Source: Mugil cephalus (lineage: Eukaryota > Chordata > Actinopteri > Mugiliformes > Mugilidae). From it: a stretch of DNA of 64,000 bases. This document shows, piece after piece, positions 45,240-56,562 of the stretch. A program made the position numbers and the translations under genes. Below the pieces are notes generated by a model. The model was not told the origin of the DNA. It ran no database searches and worked only from the letters and a program-made list of their open reading frames with translations. Location of the stretch: positions 31,048,506-31,112,505 of the forward strand of contig NC_061772.1 in NCBI RefSeq assembly GCF_022458985.1, in the 5' to 3' direction. Positions within the stretch are counted from its first letter, which is position 1. Each line of letters begins with the position of its first letter.

Positions 45240-45425
45240 ATGGAGGGATGGATGGATGGATGGATGGATGGATGGATGGATGGATGGATGGATGGATGGA
45301 TGGATGTTTTATTAATCCCAAACTGGCAAATTTCACCGTTGAAGCAGCAATGAACAGGCACTCAACACTATACACACTATATACAACAGGAAAAACTCAA
45401 TATACTATATACTGGTTAATTACAG
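45240..45425 (-). mobile_element. LINE 3'-end remnant with (GGAT)n tail
   Basis: A (GGAT)n run (45,244-45,305) is joined to GTTTTATTAATCCCAAACTGG, the reverse of a fish LINE tail (CCAGTTTGGGATTAATAAAAC). The microsatellite is the element's own tail repeat. Confidence 0.6.
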
Positions 45426-45620
45426 AATTATAAAAGTCAGACTGTTAGTTGTGTATTCGGTTAAAATGTATGTTATCATCATATTTATGTTAATGTGACG
45501 TAAACTCGTTGCTGCCCCCTGCTGGTCGGTTCTCGTCATAGACACGGGATCCCGTGCTACGCACACTGCGTTTTACGACAGTAAAAGGCTTGACGGCAGG
45601 TTGCCAAGACATCCAACAAC

Positions 45621-48600
45621 ATGGATGTCCCATCGCAGTGTCCCGGTACCGAGGCGGGTTTCACGGAGAACCGGGGGGGTTCAGCTGCGGGGGGGAGCGG
45701 CGGGGCTCCGGGGGCCGCTGCCCGGGACAAACCCGTGTGTCTGATCGTCCTGGGGATGGCGGGCTCCGGGAAAACCAGCCTGGTTCAGGTACGGCTAACA
45801 CAAGCTAAGCGAGTTAGCATGGTGAGGAAGGAGGCGAGACAGCAGCGAGTCGGGGGACAGGTGGACACCCGGACAAAAGAGAGACATGAGACATATGGGA
45901 CATCCTCATGGGATATTACTTTATAACGTGGCCACTTTATTAGGTACAGCAGCCCTGCGCTAACTCCAGTCAACATGTTGGTTCGGGTTAGTTTCTAATG
46001 ACTCAGAGATGTTGATTCAACTATGTTTTATAGAATAATTGACCTGAATCATGTTCCTAATATTTTGACATCGTGCTCAGTGGGCTACGTTATTAATTCC
46101 TCTAAAATGCTCATCCAGCCCGATGTCCTGGTTGGTATCAGGTTCAGTAGTTGTGTATTTTGGTTCTGCCATAAAGCGAAACCTCTTCCCTGTAGCAGCA
46201 AAACATGTGAAAAGAACCAGGACCATGTGTCCATTCATGTGTCCTGTGTAAACGCAGGGATCGAGGCGTTAGTCTCTAGTGTGTGTGTGTGGTAGGAGAT
46301 CATCTAAACACAATCCATGGAGTCACACAGACAAAGGCTGCAGACACACAACGACAACATTTAAAAGAAGAGAAACGTTTCCTGGAGGGTCACTGAGTTC
46401 ATGAACATTTCTGGAGTAGAGGACACCAGGTCCGAGCTCCTCCTCATTAACTCTGACTGGAGGGTTTATCGGACTGAATCCAGGAGAAGACGAGGACAGA
46501 CTTCAGGAAGCTACAGGGACCAGACCAGCCATCATTTCTGTTTCTGTCGACCTAAATAAAAATCTGATGTTTCCCTCTGGTCTGTTTGTTTCCTGCAGAG
46601 ACTCACAGCCCATCTTCACTCCCTGAAGTCTCCTCCCTACGTGATCAACCTGGACCCCGCGGTCCACGAGGTCCCCTTCCCTGCAAACATCGGTGAGAGA
46701 CCGGGGAACTGGACCAGGGAGTCCAGAGACCTGGATCCAGATCAGATTCACTCAGATACACGTTCAACTTTAAACAAAGGGAAACTCGTTCTTTAACTTC
46801 CACACTAATATATTCACCAACAAAGACTCTTCACTGAGCATCATTTCAGGTTTTATTTGACAGGAAACAGATGCAGTTTAGGTTCATTTCTGCAGCTAAA
46901 CTTTAACCAGTGAATATTTATATCTATAAACATACATATAATATCAAACAGTTCAGATTCAGAAAACTCAGTTATTTATTCATTTATTATTTAGTCATTT
47001 GCCTCTGTAGCTTTGAGAAGTCTGTGATGCTAAATGCTAAAGATTTCTAACTTCCCACTTAGAGCTGAACGTTACTTTTACGTGCTGGTCATGAGCGTCG
47101 CCATTAGTAAGTCTGTTAGCATTAGCATGAGCATCTCCATTAGGAGAGGAGAGAAATGAGACTAGGTCTTTCTTTAGCGTTAGCATCAGGTTTAGCGTTT
47201 ATCCTCTGGTGACCATCCAAAATGGCGTTGGGGGCGTGTCATTCATGCGCCTAGCCTATGGTTAGCCTCACAGTTAGCTTCAGCATTAGCATTAGCATTC
47301 ACTCCGTCCTCTCGTCCGCAGACATCCGGGACACCGTCAACTACAAGGAGGTGATGAAGCAGTACGGCCTCGGACCCAACGGCGGCATCGTGACGTCACT
47401 CAACCTGTTCGCAACTCGCTTTGATCAGGTGACCAGTGACGTCAGAGAGGAGGAGGCGTGGTTTAACGTTTAAATGGTTGGAGTAGAGACGCAGGAATCA
47501 AAAACTAAAAACTCAAACTATTTAGCCTTTTGAAAAACAAACAAAAAAACACACAATGCAGCTTTAATTTATTTACAACAAGAAATAAAAAGTAACAAAA
47601 ATCAATAAAATGAATCTTAGATAGAAACAAATATTGTTTGTGTTTTTGTAAAAAGCGTGTGTGTAATTCACAGTCTGACCTGAAGATGTCAGTGTTGTCT
47701 CATGCTGGAGCCGGAGCGTCTTTAGTCTGATGGAGGCTCTAAAAGTCTTGTAGTTTGTCCAGAACTAGAACCAGAACCAGAACCAGAACCAGAACCGTCC
47801 ACTCCAGCACAGACCAGATGAGCTGCAGCTGATCTCAGAACAGTGTGTTTGTGTTTGTTTGTTGTCTTCAGGTGATGCAGTTCATCGAGAAGAAGCAGCA
47901 GAATCACAGGTGAGCGTCGTCCTATGGAGACCAGTCCTCTCAGCTGTCCAGGTGTCCCTAATGAACCGTCCTATGTCCTGCAGGTATGTGCTGATGGACA
48001 CTCCGGGGCAGATTGAGGTCTTCACCTGGTCGGCGTCTGGAACCATCATCACAGAGGCTCTGGTTGGTTCTTCTTCTTCTTCTTGTCTCTTTGTCCTGGA
48101 GATAATGTCTCAGATTCAGGTTTAACGTCCGTCTTCGTGTCCCAGGCGTCGTCCTTCCCCTGCGTGGTTGTGTACGTGATGGACACGTCCCGCAGCGTCA
48201 ACCCCGTCACCTTCATGTCCAACATGTTGTACGCCTGCAGGTAAGGACGCGTTGTGCTGATGGTTCCTTCCTGCTTCCTCTGACTGGTCTGTGTCTCTTC
48301 CAGTATCCTCTATAAGACCAAGCTTCCTTTCATCGTGGTCATGAACAAGGTGAGGACTGTATCACGTTGTCCCCTCATGGTTGGACAGTTGTGTCTTTTG
48401 TCTGTCGTTCTGGTCTCCCCACTGAACACCCGTGTGTCAGGACTCAGGTTCCTGGACGGGAACCGGAACATCGTACAGCTTCGCGTTTGGAGCGGATGCA
48501 ATGACTGGGTCCAGGACGGTTACACCAGCCCAGGAGACACACGTCACACATTATCACACAATGAGCCTCCTGGACATCTACACCAGCCTCAGGGTACGAC

Positions 48601-51169
48601 ACACGCACACAATATCACACATTAACACACACAGACACACACACAGAGAGACACAGAGACACACACAGACACACATTAACACACACAGACACACATTAAC
48701 ACACATTAACACACACAGACACACACACAGAGACACACACAGACACACATTAACACACACACACACACACACACAGACACACAGAGACACACACAGACAC
48801 ACACACAGAGACACACAGAGACACACACAGACACACAGAGACACACGACACACACACACACACACAGACACACACAGAGACACACACAGACACACATTAA
48901 CACACACAGACACACATTAACACACACAGACACACACACAGACACACACAGACACACACACAGAGAGACACAGAGACACACAGAGACACACACAGACACA
49001 CATTAACACACAGAGACACACACACAGAGACACACAGAGACACACGCACACACACAGAGACACACAGAGACACACACAGACACACATTAACACACACAGA
49101 CACCACAAGAACACACACAGACACACATTAACACACACAGACACACACACAGACACACACAGACACACATTAACACACAGAGACACACGGACACACACAC
49201 ACACACAGAGAGACACAGAGACACACAGAGACACACACAGACACACATTAACACACACACACACACACAGAGACACACACACAGAGACACACAGAGACAC
49301 ACACAGACACACATTAACACACACAGACACACACACAGAGAGACACACAGAGACACACAGACACACACAGAGACACACACACACAGACACACATTAACAC
49401 ACACAGACACACATTAACACACAGAGACACACACAGACACACACATTAACACACACATTAACACATTAACACACACATTAACACAGACACACACAGACAC
49501 ACACATCCTGAAAGTTGACAGCGAGAACAGCGCTGCAGCCAATCAGAGCCTCTGATTGGTCGGTGTGTGTGTGCAGGTTGTGGGCGTGTCCGCAGTGACA
49601 GGAAGTGGCCTGGACGAGCTGTTCGTTCAGGTGGAGGACGCAGCCAAGGAGTACGAGACGTGAGTCAGAATATTAGTCCTAAAGTAAAATCCTTCCTTCC
49701 TTCCTTCCTTCCTTCCTTCCGTCCTTCCTTCCGTCCTTAATGAAGGATCCCTGAGCAGCGTTGTCGTGGTAACCAGTTGATAATCAGGATCCTCCTCCTT
49801 CTTCTTCTACAGAGACTATCGGCCTGAATATGAGCGACTCCGTCAGCAGCTGGTGAGTGTGTGTCAGTGTGTGTATCAGTGTGTGTCAGTGTGTGTATCA
49901 GTGTGTGTATCAGTGTGTGTATCAGTGTGTGTCAGTGTGTGTCAGTGTGTGTATCAGTGTGTGTCAGTGTGTGTATCAGTGTGTGTATCAGTGTGTGTAT
50001 CAGTGTGTGTCAGTGTGTGTGTCAGTGTGTGTCAGTGTGTGTATCAGTGTGTGTATCAGTGTGTGTTAGTGTGTGTATCAGTGTGTGTATCAGTGTGTGT
50101 ATCAGAGTGTGTATCAGTGTGTGTCAGTGTGTGTTATTGTGTGTATCAGTGTGTGTTATTGTGTGTATCAGTGTGTGTTAGTGTGTATCAGTGTGTGTAT
50201 CAGTGTGTATCAGTGTGTTAGTGTGTGTATCAGAGTGTGTATCAGAGTGTGTATCAGTGTGTTAGTGTGTGTGTTAGTGTGTGTATCAGAGTGTGTATCA
50301 GTGTGTGTATCAGAGTGTGTATCAGTGTGTGTTAGTGTGTGTGTTAGTGTGTGTGTTAGTGTGTGTTAGTGTGTGTATCAGAGTGTGTATCTCCTGTCCT
50401 CCAGGTCGACTCTCAGGCTAAGAAGCAGCAGCAGCAGCTGGAGCGTCTGAGGAAGGACCTCGGGGCCGTGGACATGTCCAACTCTCCGTCCTCAGGGGAC
50501 GCTGATGTCCCCGGACCCAGTGACCTCATCATGATGCGAGGTAACCATGACGACGAAGAAGAGGAGGAAGAGGAGAGCGACACGGACGACATCGACCACA
50601 GCGGTAAATGGAACACACTGTAAACAAACACACTGTAAACAAACACACTGTAAACAAACAAACACACACTGTAAACAAAAAAAACACACTGTAAACAAAC
50701 ACACACTGTAAACAAACAAAAACACACTGTAAACAAACTAAACAAAAACACACTGTAAACAAACAAACACACACTGTAAACAAACACACTGTAAACAAAC
50801 AAACACACACTGTAAACAAAAAAAACACACTGTAAACAAACACACACTGTAAACAAACAAAAACACACTGTAAACAAACACACACTGTAAACAAACACAG
50901 TAAAACAAAAACACACTGTCAATAAAAAACTGAAAAAACAAACACACTGTCAAACAACACTGTAACAAACAAACACCTGAAACACACACTGTAACCAAAC
51001 AAACCACTGTAACAATATTAATAAATTCTTTAAATTTTCATCTTCAGCGACAGAGGAGAGCAAAGAGACCGACGCCTTCGGTAACTTCCTGAAGGAAAGG
51101 AGGGAAGTAGTTCAGGTCCGAAACAGGAAGTGTGTTTTCCCAGAAGAGGCCCTGACCCCTGACCCCTGA
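45621..51169 (+). CDS. gpn1: GPN-loop GTPase 1
   Basis: A GTPase needed for assembly and nuclear import of RNA polymerase II. There are twelve exons: 45,621-45,788, 46,599-46,692, 47,322-47,428, 47,872-47,909, 47,984-48,062, 48,146-48,240, 48,304-48,349, 48,441-48,593, 49,577-49,659, 49,813-49,852, 50,405-50,603 and 51,048-51,169, in phase, giving about 407 residues (human 374). The P-loop GMAGSGKT is at 45-52, the GPN motif in [10 protein letters not shown] at 105-107, DTPGQ at 141-145 and NK of the G4 motif at 208-209. The acidic tail SDTDDIDHS is present. Exon 8 is poorly conserved: its first half lacks the expected TDIIDHSFA block, including the G4 aspartate, while [11 protein letters not shown] at its end fits. 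The start and 3' end are otherwise typical. Confidence 0.95.
47030..47315. repeat. Short TTAGC-word cluster, gpn1 intron 2
   Basis: Recurrent ATTAGCATTAGC words beside gpn1 exon 3. It is a small member of the TTAGC array family. Confidence 0.5.
48600..49505. repeat. ACACAGAC-type satellite filling gpn1 intron 8
   Basis: About 900 bases of CACACAGACACACATTAACA, CACAGAGACA and related units, taking up nearly the whole intron between exons 8 and 9. Long open frames of His/Thr or Val/Cys in it are artefacts. Confidence 0.95.
49690..49735. repeat. (TTCC)n microsatellite, gpn1 intron 9
   Basis: About ten CTTCC/TTCC units between exons 9 and 10. Confidence 0.9.
49853..50392. repeat. GTGTGTATCA satellite filling gpn1 intron 10
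   Basis: About 535 bases of GTGTGTATCAGTGTGTGTCA-type units that begin at the donor of exon 10 (GTGAGTGTGTGTCAG) and stop about 10 bases before the exon 11 acceptor. Donor and polypyrimidine tract are embedded in or next to the repeat. Confidence 0.95.
50620..51010. repeat. CACTGTAAACAAACA satellite filling gpn1 intron 11
   Basis: About 390 bases of ACACTGTAAACAAACA units. The repeat begins right after the donor of exon 11 and the last units are irregular. Confidence 0.95.
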
Positions 51170-51388
51170 CCCCTGACATCATGACATCATGACCCGGCCA
51201 TGAAGAAGCTCGTGACCCAGGCTATTAACTGGAGCACCGTCTGCGCCTGATGAGGACAGGTCAGGTGACCTCGCTCAGAGCAGCTGATTGGTTGGTCGTT
51301 CCCTAAAAAGAAAAAAGATATATTTTTATATCAGAAAAGACTTTTTCATTGCTGTCGACTTTTATTTGTGAAATGATTTGTGCTGCAA

Positions 51389-51394
51389 AATAAA
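51389..51394 (+). terminator. gpn1: gpn1 poly(A) signal
   Basis: AATAAA 220 bases past the gpn1 stop, followed by a T-rich stretch. Confidence 0.6.
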
Positions 51395-51419
51395 AGCGAA
51401 CTTTATGTTTCCATCTGTT

Positions 51420-53085
51420 TTCAGAATCTCATATTTTATGTTGCTGTTCAGGAAGCTGCAGCTCATTCAGGCCGTGGTTTAAATGAAAGAATAACACTGG
51501 ATGAAATGAGTTTGGGTTCTTACCAGGAACATCTGTGAGTTTAACACTAATTAACTTCTTCTAGAAGCAACAGCTTGAGTCAGGAATAAACCTCAGAAAC
51601 AGCTCATAGGAGGGAAAACGTAGAAATACATAAAATACATAAGAGGTCTGAATAAATGCTTCTATCCCAGACAGAAACATGAGAAAGATAAAGGATAAAA
51701 AGACTGAACATCATGTCATATTAAAGCAAGGAGGCACAGTTTGATCTCAGTAACCCAGTAACATAATGACCTTTAAGTTTATTTGTATTTGTGTTTATGT
51801 GGTGAGGACACTGCACATTAATGAACACTCGGTACGAGTCGGACCCCTGGCGGCCGCTTTTGGCCCACGGGTCATATGTTTGACACCTGTGCTTTAAAGG
51901 TTAGTGTCGCAGCAGCGTTGATAAAAATAAACACTTCAGCTGTTTGTCTTCCTTCGTCCTGGCGCTGCTCTGTTCTGTCGCCCACTCGCCCGCTGAGATC
52001 CGGCAGCGTGGTCGCACTGAAGACAAGCTGACTCACAAACACAACCACACAAAACATGTAGCGCTGCCTCCTCACATCCACACTGAAACAGAACAAAAGA
52101 TAAAAAACATTTGCATTTATTTATTTATATTAAATGACCTGGTTCCTCTGAGGATGGAAGAAGCTTCCAGAGTCTTTGTCTCTGAAATAAATTAGATCTC
52201 ATCATGTCAGAGTTTTTCCATCTGGTTCCTGAATCTGGATCATGTCTCCAAGTCTCCAACCATGTGTCCCTGGTTCTGGTCCAGTTTCAGGTACAGATCC
52301 ATCAGAGGCAGCAGCTGATACAGTATTATACTGACCACATGGTGGCGCTGCTGCTGATTCACACACAGACTGAGACCAGATCTCCAGTTCTGGCTGTAGG
52401 CGAATTAACGGGGACACGTTTTAATTCATTAACAGCAGGTGTGAACGAGGCCTCGGAGACGTCATCTGGTCTGGATTCTTCTGTAGAAGAAGAAGAACAT
52501 GCAGAAGAACTTGGAAGTTGAAGAATTTGCAGAAGAAGAAGTTGAAGAATTTGACTCGGGGTCACTTTGCTCAATGATACAAGACAAAGCACTTAAATAA
52601 ATATAAATATAAAAGTGTAAAAGAAGACTGTACAACATAAATTAGACTAACTATGTACAGACATTTAGAGAAAGAATAAAGGTCGGAGTCAGATATAGAA
52701 CAGGATACAATAAACAATTAATGAAGAGCTAGAAGAAGAAGAAGTTTTTATGTTTTTAAACTGATTATTAACATGTTTTAAAGAGCAGTGAACTCTGGCT
52801 AATGGCTCATTTCTCTGTCGTCCTCCTCCAGCATCACTGACTCATCTCCTCATATTCAGCCCACTCTCCCTCCCCCCCTCCCTCCCTCCCTCCCTCCCTC
52901 CCTCCCTCCCTCCGTGGGCTGCAGACACGAACACAACAAACAGAAATCAGTCACGACAGAAATCAGACACGAGCCCGTCTGTTCATTCATCAGATCACAT
53001 CTGAGTCTGGAACAATAAACGCTGAACACGACCACGTTAATGTCACTAAAGAACTAAAGGAAACCAAGACTGAGACATGTCCACA
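51420..53085. other. Intergenic stretch without recognised gene
   Basis: No coding exon is supported. The only clear feature is a CCCT run at 52,868-52,912. A GAAGAA-rich patch (52,485-52,552) precedes a probable AATAAATATAAA relic. Confidence 0.4.
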
Positions 53086-53089
53086 AAGA

Positions 53090-54135
53090 CAAGTTAGCTT
53101 CAAGGCTAGGAGGCTACAAACACCTACTGTTAGCAGGGAGGCTACTACAAACACCTACTGTTAGCAGGGAGGCTACAAACACCTACTGTTAGCAGGGAGG
53201 CTACTACAAACACCTACTGTTAGCAAGGAGGCTACAAACACCTACTGTTAGCAGGGAGGCTAGGAAGAGATATTGTTAGCTGGGAGGCCATAGAGCTACT
53301 CTTAGCCGAGAGGCTAGGAAGAGCTACTGTTAGCTGGAAGGCTAGGAAGAGCTACTGTTAGCTGGGAGGCTAGGAAGAGCTACCGTTAGCTGGAAGGATA
53401 GGAAGAGCTACCGTTAGCTGAGAGGCTAGGAAGAGCTACCGTTAGCTGGAAGGATAGGAAGAGCTACCGTTAGCTGAGAGGCTAGGAGGAGCTACTGTTA
53501 GCTGGGAGGCCATAGAGCTACTATTAGCCGAGAGGCTAGGAAGAGCTACTATTAGCTGGGAGGCTAAGAAGAACTATTGTTAGCTGGGAGGCCATAGAGC
53601 TACTATTAGCCGAGAGGCTGGGAAGAGCTACTGTTAGCTGGGAGGCTAGGAAGAGCTACTGTTAGCTGAGAGGCTAGGAAGAGCTACCGTTAGCTGGGAG
53701 GCTAGGAGGAGCTACTGTTAGCTGGGATGCTAGGAGGTGCTACTGTTAGCTGGGATGCTAGGAGGAGCTACTGTTAGCTGGGAGGCTAGGAGGAGCTACT
53801 GTTAGCTGGGATGTTAGGAGGAGCTACTGTTAGCTGGGAGGCTAGGAGGAGCTACGGTTAGCTGGGAGGCTATGGAGGAGCTACGGTTAGCTTGGAGGCT
53901 AGGAGGAGCTACTGTTAGCTGGGAGGCTAGGAGGAGCTACTGTTAGCTAGGAGGCTAGGAGAAGCTACTGTTAGCTGGGAGGCTAGGAGGAGCTACGGTT
54001 AGCTGGGAGGCTAGGAGGAGCTACTGTTAGCTGGGAGGCTAGGAGGAGCTACTGTTAGCTGGGAGGCTATGGAGGAGCTACGGTTAGCTGGGAGGCTAGG
54101 AGGAGCTACTGTTAGCTGGGAGGCTAGGAGGAGCT
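53090..54135. repeat. 28-bp TAGC-rich minisatellite, large array
   Basis: About 36 units of GAGCTACTGTTAGCTGGGAG + GCTAGGAG, with CTACAAACACCTACTGTTAG variants at the left edge. The unit is the reverse complement of the array beside the BEL/Pao fossil at 6,606-6,890 and 14,786-15,065. The array is higher in quality and longer here. Confidence 0.95.
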
Positions 54136-54613
54136 TGGTCCTGACGAGTTTGTATCTTCACGTTCACTGTTGGGTCTGACACGTCCAGGTTGTCCAATAA
54201 TTCAATAATAATCTAACTGTTGTTCATTTATTTTTCTCTTGAGATAAAACAGTGTTACACACACGTGTGTGTGTGTGTGTGTTTCTCTCTGTCTCTGTCA
54301 TGACATCACTCCTTGTTGACCTCAGTCTCTATGACATCATTGTTGGGATTCAGAGATGATGTCATCTCTTCCAGAAACTCTGCAGCAGGGACCAGAGCCC
54401 CGCCCCCCAGCATCACACCTATTTTAAGTTATTTTATTCCACTATATTTTGATCTATTCATTTTATTTTATTCTTATTCTTTGTATGTGTAATTTAGTTT
54501 CATTTCATTTAATTTAATACACATGTTGGTGTGTCCCTGGGAGCTCTGCTCTGATTGGCTGCGGGTGACATCATCAGTTGGAATGTGGAAGGTGTGTCTC
54601 CTTGTTGCTGCAG

Positions 54614-54614
54614 C

Positions 54615-54664
<50 letters not shown>
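54614..54664. repeat. (CA)n microsatellite
   Basis: About 24 CA dinucleotides. A second run of the same type is at 55,592-55,637, and a (TTC)n run at 55,444-55,482. Confidence 0.95.
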
Positions 54665-54667
<3 letters not shown>

Positions 54668-54959
54668 GCTGCATGACATCATCTGGTTCAGTTTGTCAGA
54701 ACACTGTGTTCTGCTGTGGTGCATGATGGGAGCTGTAGTCTTCTCTTCTTCACTGATCAGGTTGATTGACTCGTTGTTTCCAGATCAGGTTTAATGTGGA
54801 TTGAAGAGTTTTAATCCACATTATATCTGATTAGTCTGGATCAGTGTGAACAGTCTGTTTATGAGTCTGTGTTTGTGTCTCAGGATGAGTTCAGACCAGG
54901 TTCAGACCTGGTTCAGACCTGGTTCAGATCTGTCCCTCGAGGTCACAGCTGATCAGGTC

Positions 54960-55000
54960 TCCCCGGCCACTTTATTAGGTACACTAGTGAATGCATTCTA
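54960..55000 (+). mobile_element. Dispersed-repeat terminus (CCACTTTATTAGGTACA)
   Basis: GGCCACTTTATTAGGTACAC is a recognisable end of a common fish interspersed repeat. A second occurrence at 45,929-45,950 in gpn1 intron 1 lacks further homology. Only the end survives. Confidence 0.45.
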
Positions 55001-55249
55001 ATATAACAGAACGTCCTGCTGCTTTAAACACAGTGGAACAAACATAGAGACAAATGATTTGTTGGAATAAACAGGCTTTGTAAATTAAATTAAATTAAAT
55101 TATATTCTTTTCTCTCAGTTTGATTCTCTGTCATGTTTCCAGTAAAATCTGATGAAGAGTGTTCAGGAGGATTCCTCTGGAATAAACCTCCTCCTCTCCT
55201 CCCCTTGTACCCTCTCCTCACATTCCTCCTCCTCCTCCTCCCTCTGCTC

Positions 55250-55376
55250 TGCCGGACCAATCACAGTCCAGTATGGCTGCCGGCCAATCAGAGGGCTGCG
55301 TGGTGATGTCATGCTGCTGTGTGGTGCTGATGCTGAGCTGCAGATCTTCAGAGCGGAGCAGAACGTGGCAGCAGGT
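55250..55376 (+). promoter_or_regulatory. Probable stathmin promoter and non-coding first exon
   Basis: Two CCAAT boxes (CCAATCAC at 55,257 and CCAATCAG at 55,284) and a CRE-like TGATGTCATG lie just before GAACGTGGCAGCAG|GTGAGT, a strong donor at 55,377. The ATG exon of the stathmin begins after an acceptor at 56,513 (GTGCTCAG), as expected if the first exon is untranslated. The exact start is unknown. Confidence 0.5.
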
Positions 55377-55588
55377 GAGTTCATGCTTCAGCTTCTAGAT
55401 TCAGACGAGGCTGAAGAAAAGCAGCTCAGACTGATTCTCGTCATCTTCTTCTTCTTCTTCTTCTTCTTCTTCTTCTTCTTCTCTGCATCACGTTTCTGTT
55501 GTTGCTGCATCTTTTAGTTCTTTTGTTTTTCTCTTTGATTCTGCAGCAGCTGAAGCTTCTTTCTGGCAACAATGACATCATCTCTCAG

Positions 55589-55644
<56 letters not shown>

Positions 55645-56562
55645 GAAACTAGAGGCAGATAAAACCTTCAGCTCTTTGTCTTTATGCTTCATACGTGTTT
55701 GTCTCACCTGCTTTTAGATTGATCATGTTTTTGAGCCGGTGGGTTTAGTCCTGGAGCTGCTGCAGGTTTAGATTCTTTCTCCTCTTTCATGTTTTCAGTT
55801 CTTCTTTGTGCCGCAGTTAAACCAGATTATCTGCGTGTTTTTAAATGATTACCAGAACGTGGTCAGCGTCACTTTTCTTTTATTATATTCAGATGTTTTT
55901 AGCCTGAGAGCAGCTGCAGGTTTGAACGTTTCGGTCTTTTCTGTTTTTATTTAATGTTTTATTTCTTTTTTTATCTTTGAGCGTCTGCAACGCTACAACT
56001 GAGCTGTGTCTCATCACTGACTGATCAGTGACTGCAGATGTTAAACACAAATGTTCTGTTAGTCAGTGGTGATGAATTAGAACCAGAACGTGATCAGCTT
56101 CACTTTTCTTTCATTAAATTCATTCATTTTTTTATCTGAGAGCAGCTGCAGGTTTGAACGATTTGTCAGAGTTCTTTGCATTTATATTTAATGTTTTCAT
56201 CTGAGGAGACAGGTCTGTGTTTTCCTGCAGACCTTAAACATAACTGGTGGTTTGCAGATGTTCAGGGGACGAACAGTAGCAGAACGTGACCAGGAGCAGT
56301 TCAGCTTCACTTTTCCGTCTCATTTCATCGTTTAGTTTCTGAATCTTTCTCTTGTCTCTGGATCTGAACTCGTCGTGTCTGATTCTGTCTCTGGAGAGAT
56401 TATTTTAAACTCCTGAGGTGAAGCAGAGCGAGAACACAGTGACTCATACGAGCTGAGCAAACTGTCGTGGGATGAGCTGCCTCGTTACTGAGCGTTTGTG
56501 TGTTTGTGCTCAGGAACAGACTCTACCTCACCACAGTGTCTTTGACGGAGAGCAGCACCAGG

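Noticed and set aside
48432-49410. Long open frames rich in His/Thr or Val/Cys on both strands
   Set aside because: They are translations of the CA-type satellite in gpn1 intron 8. The same applies to the Cys/Val frames at 49,853-50,369 and the Phe/Val/Cys frames at 50,413-50,922.
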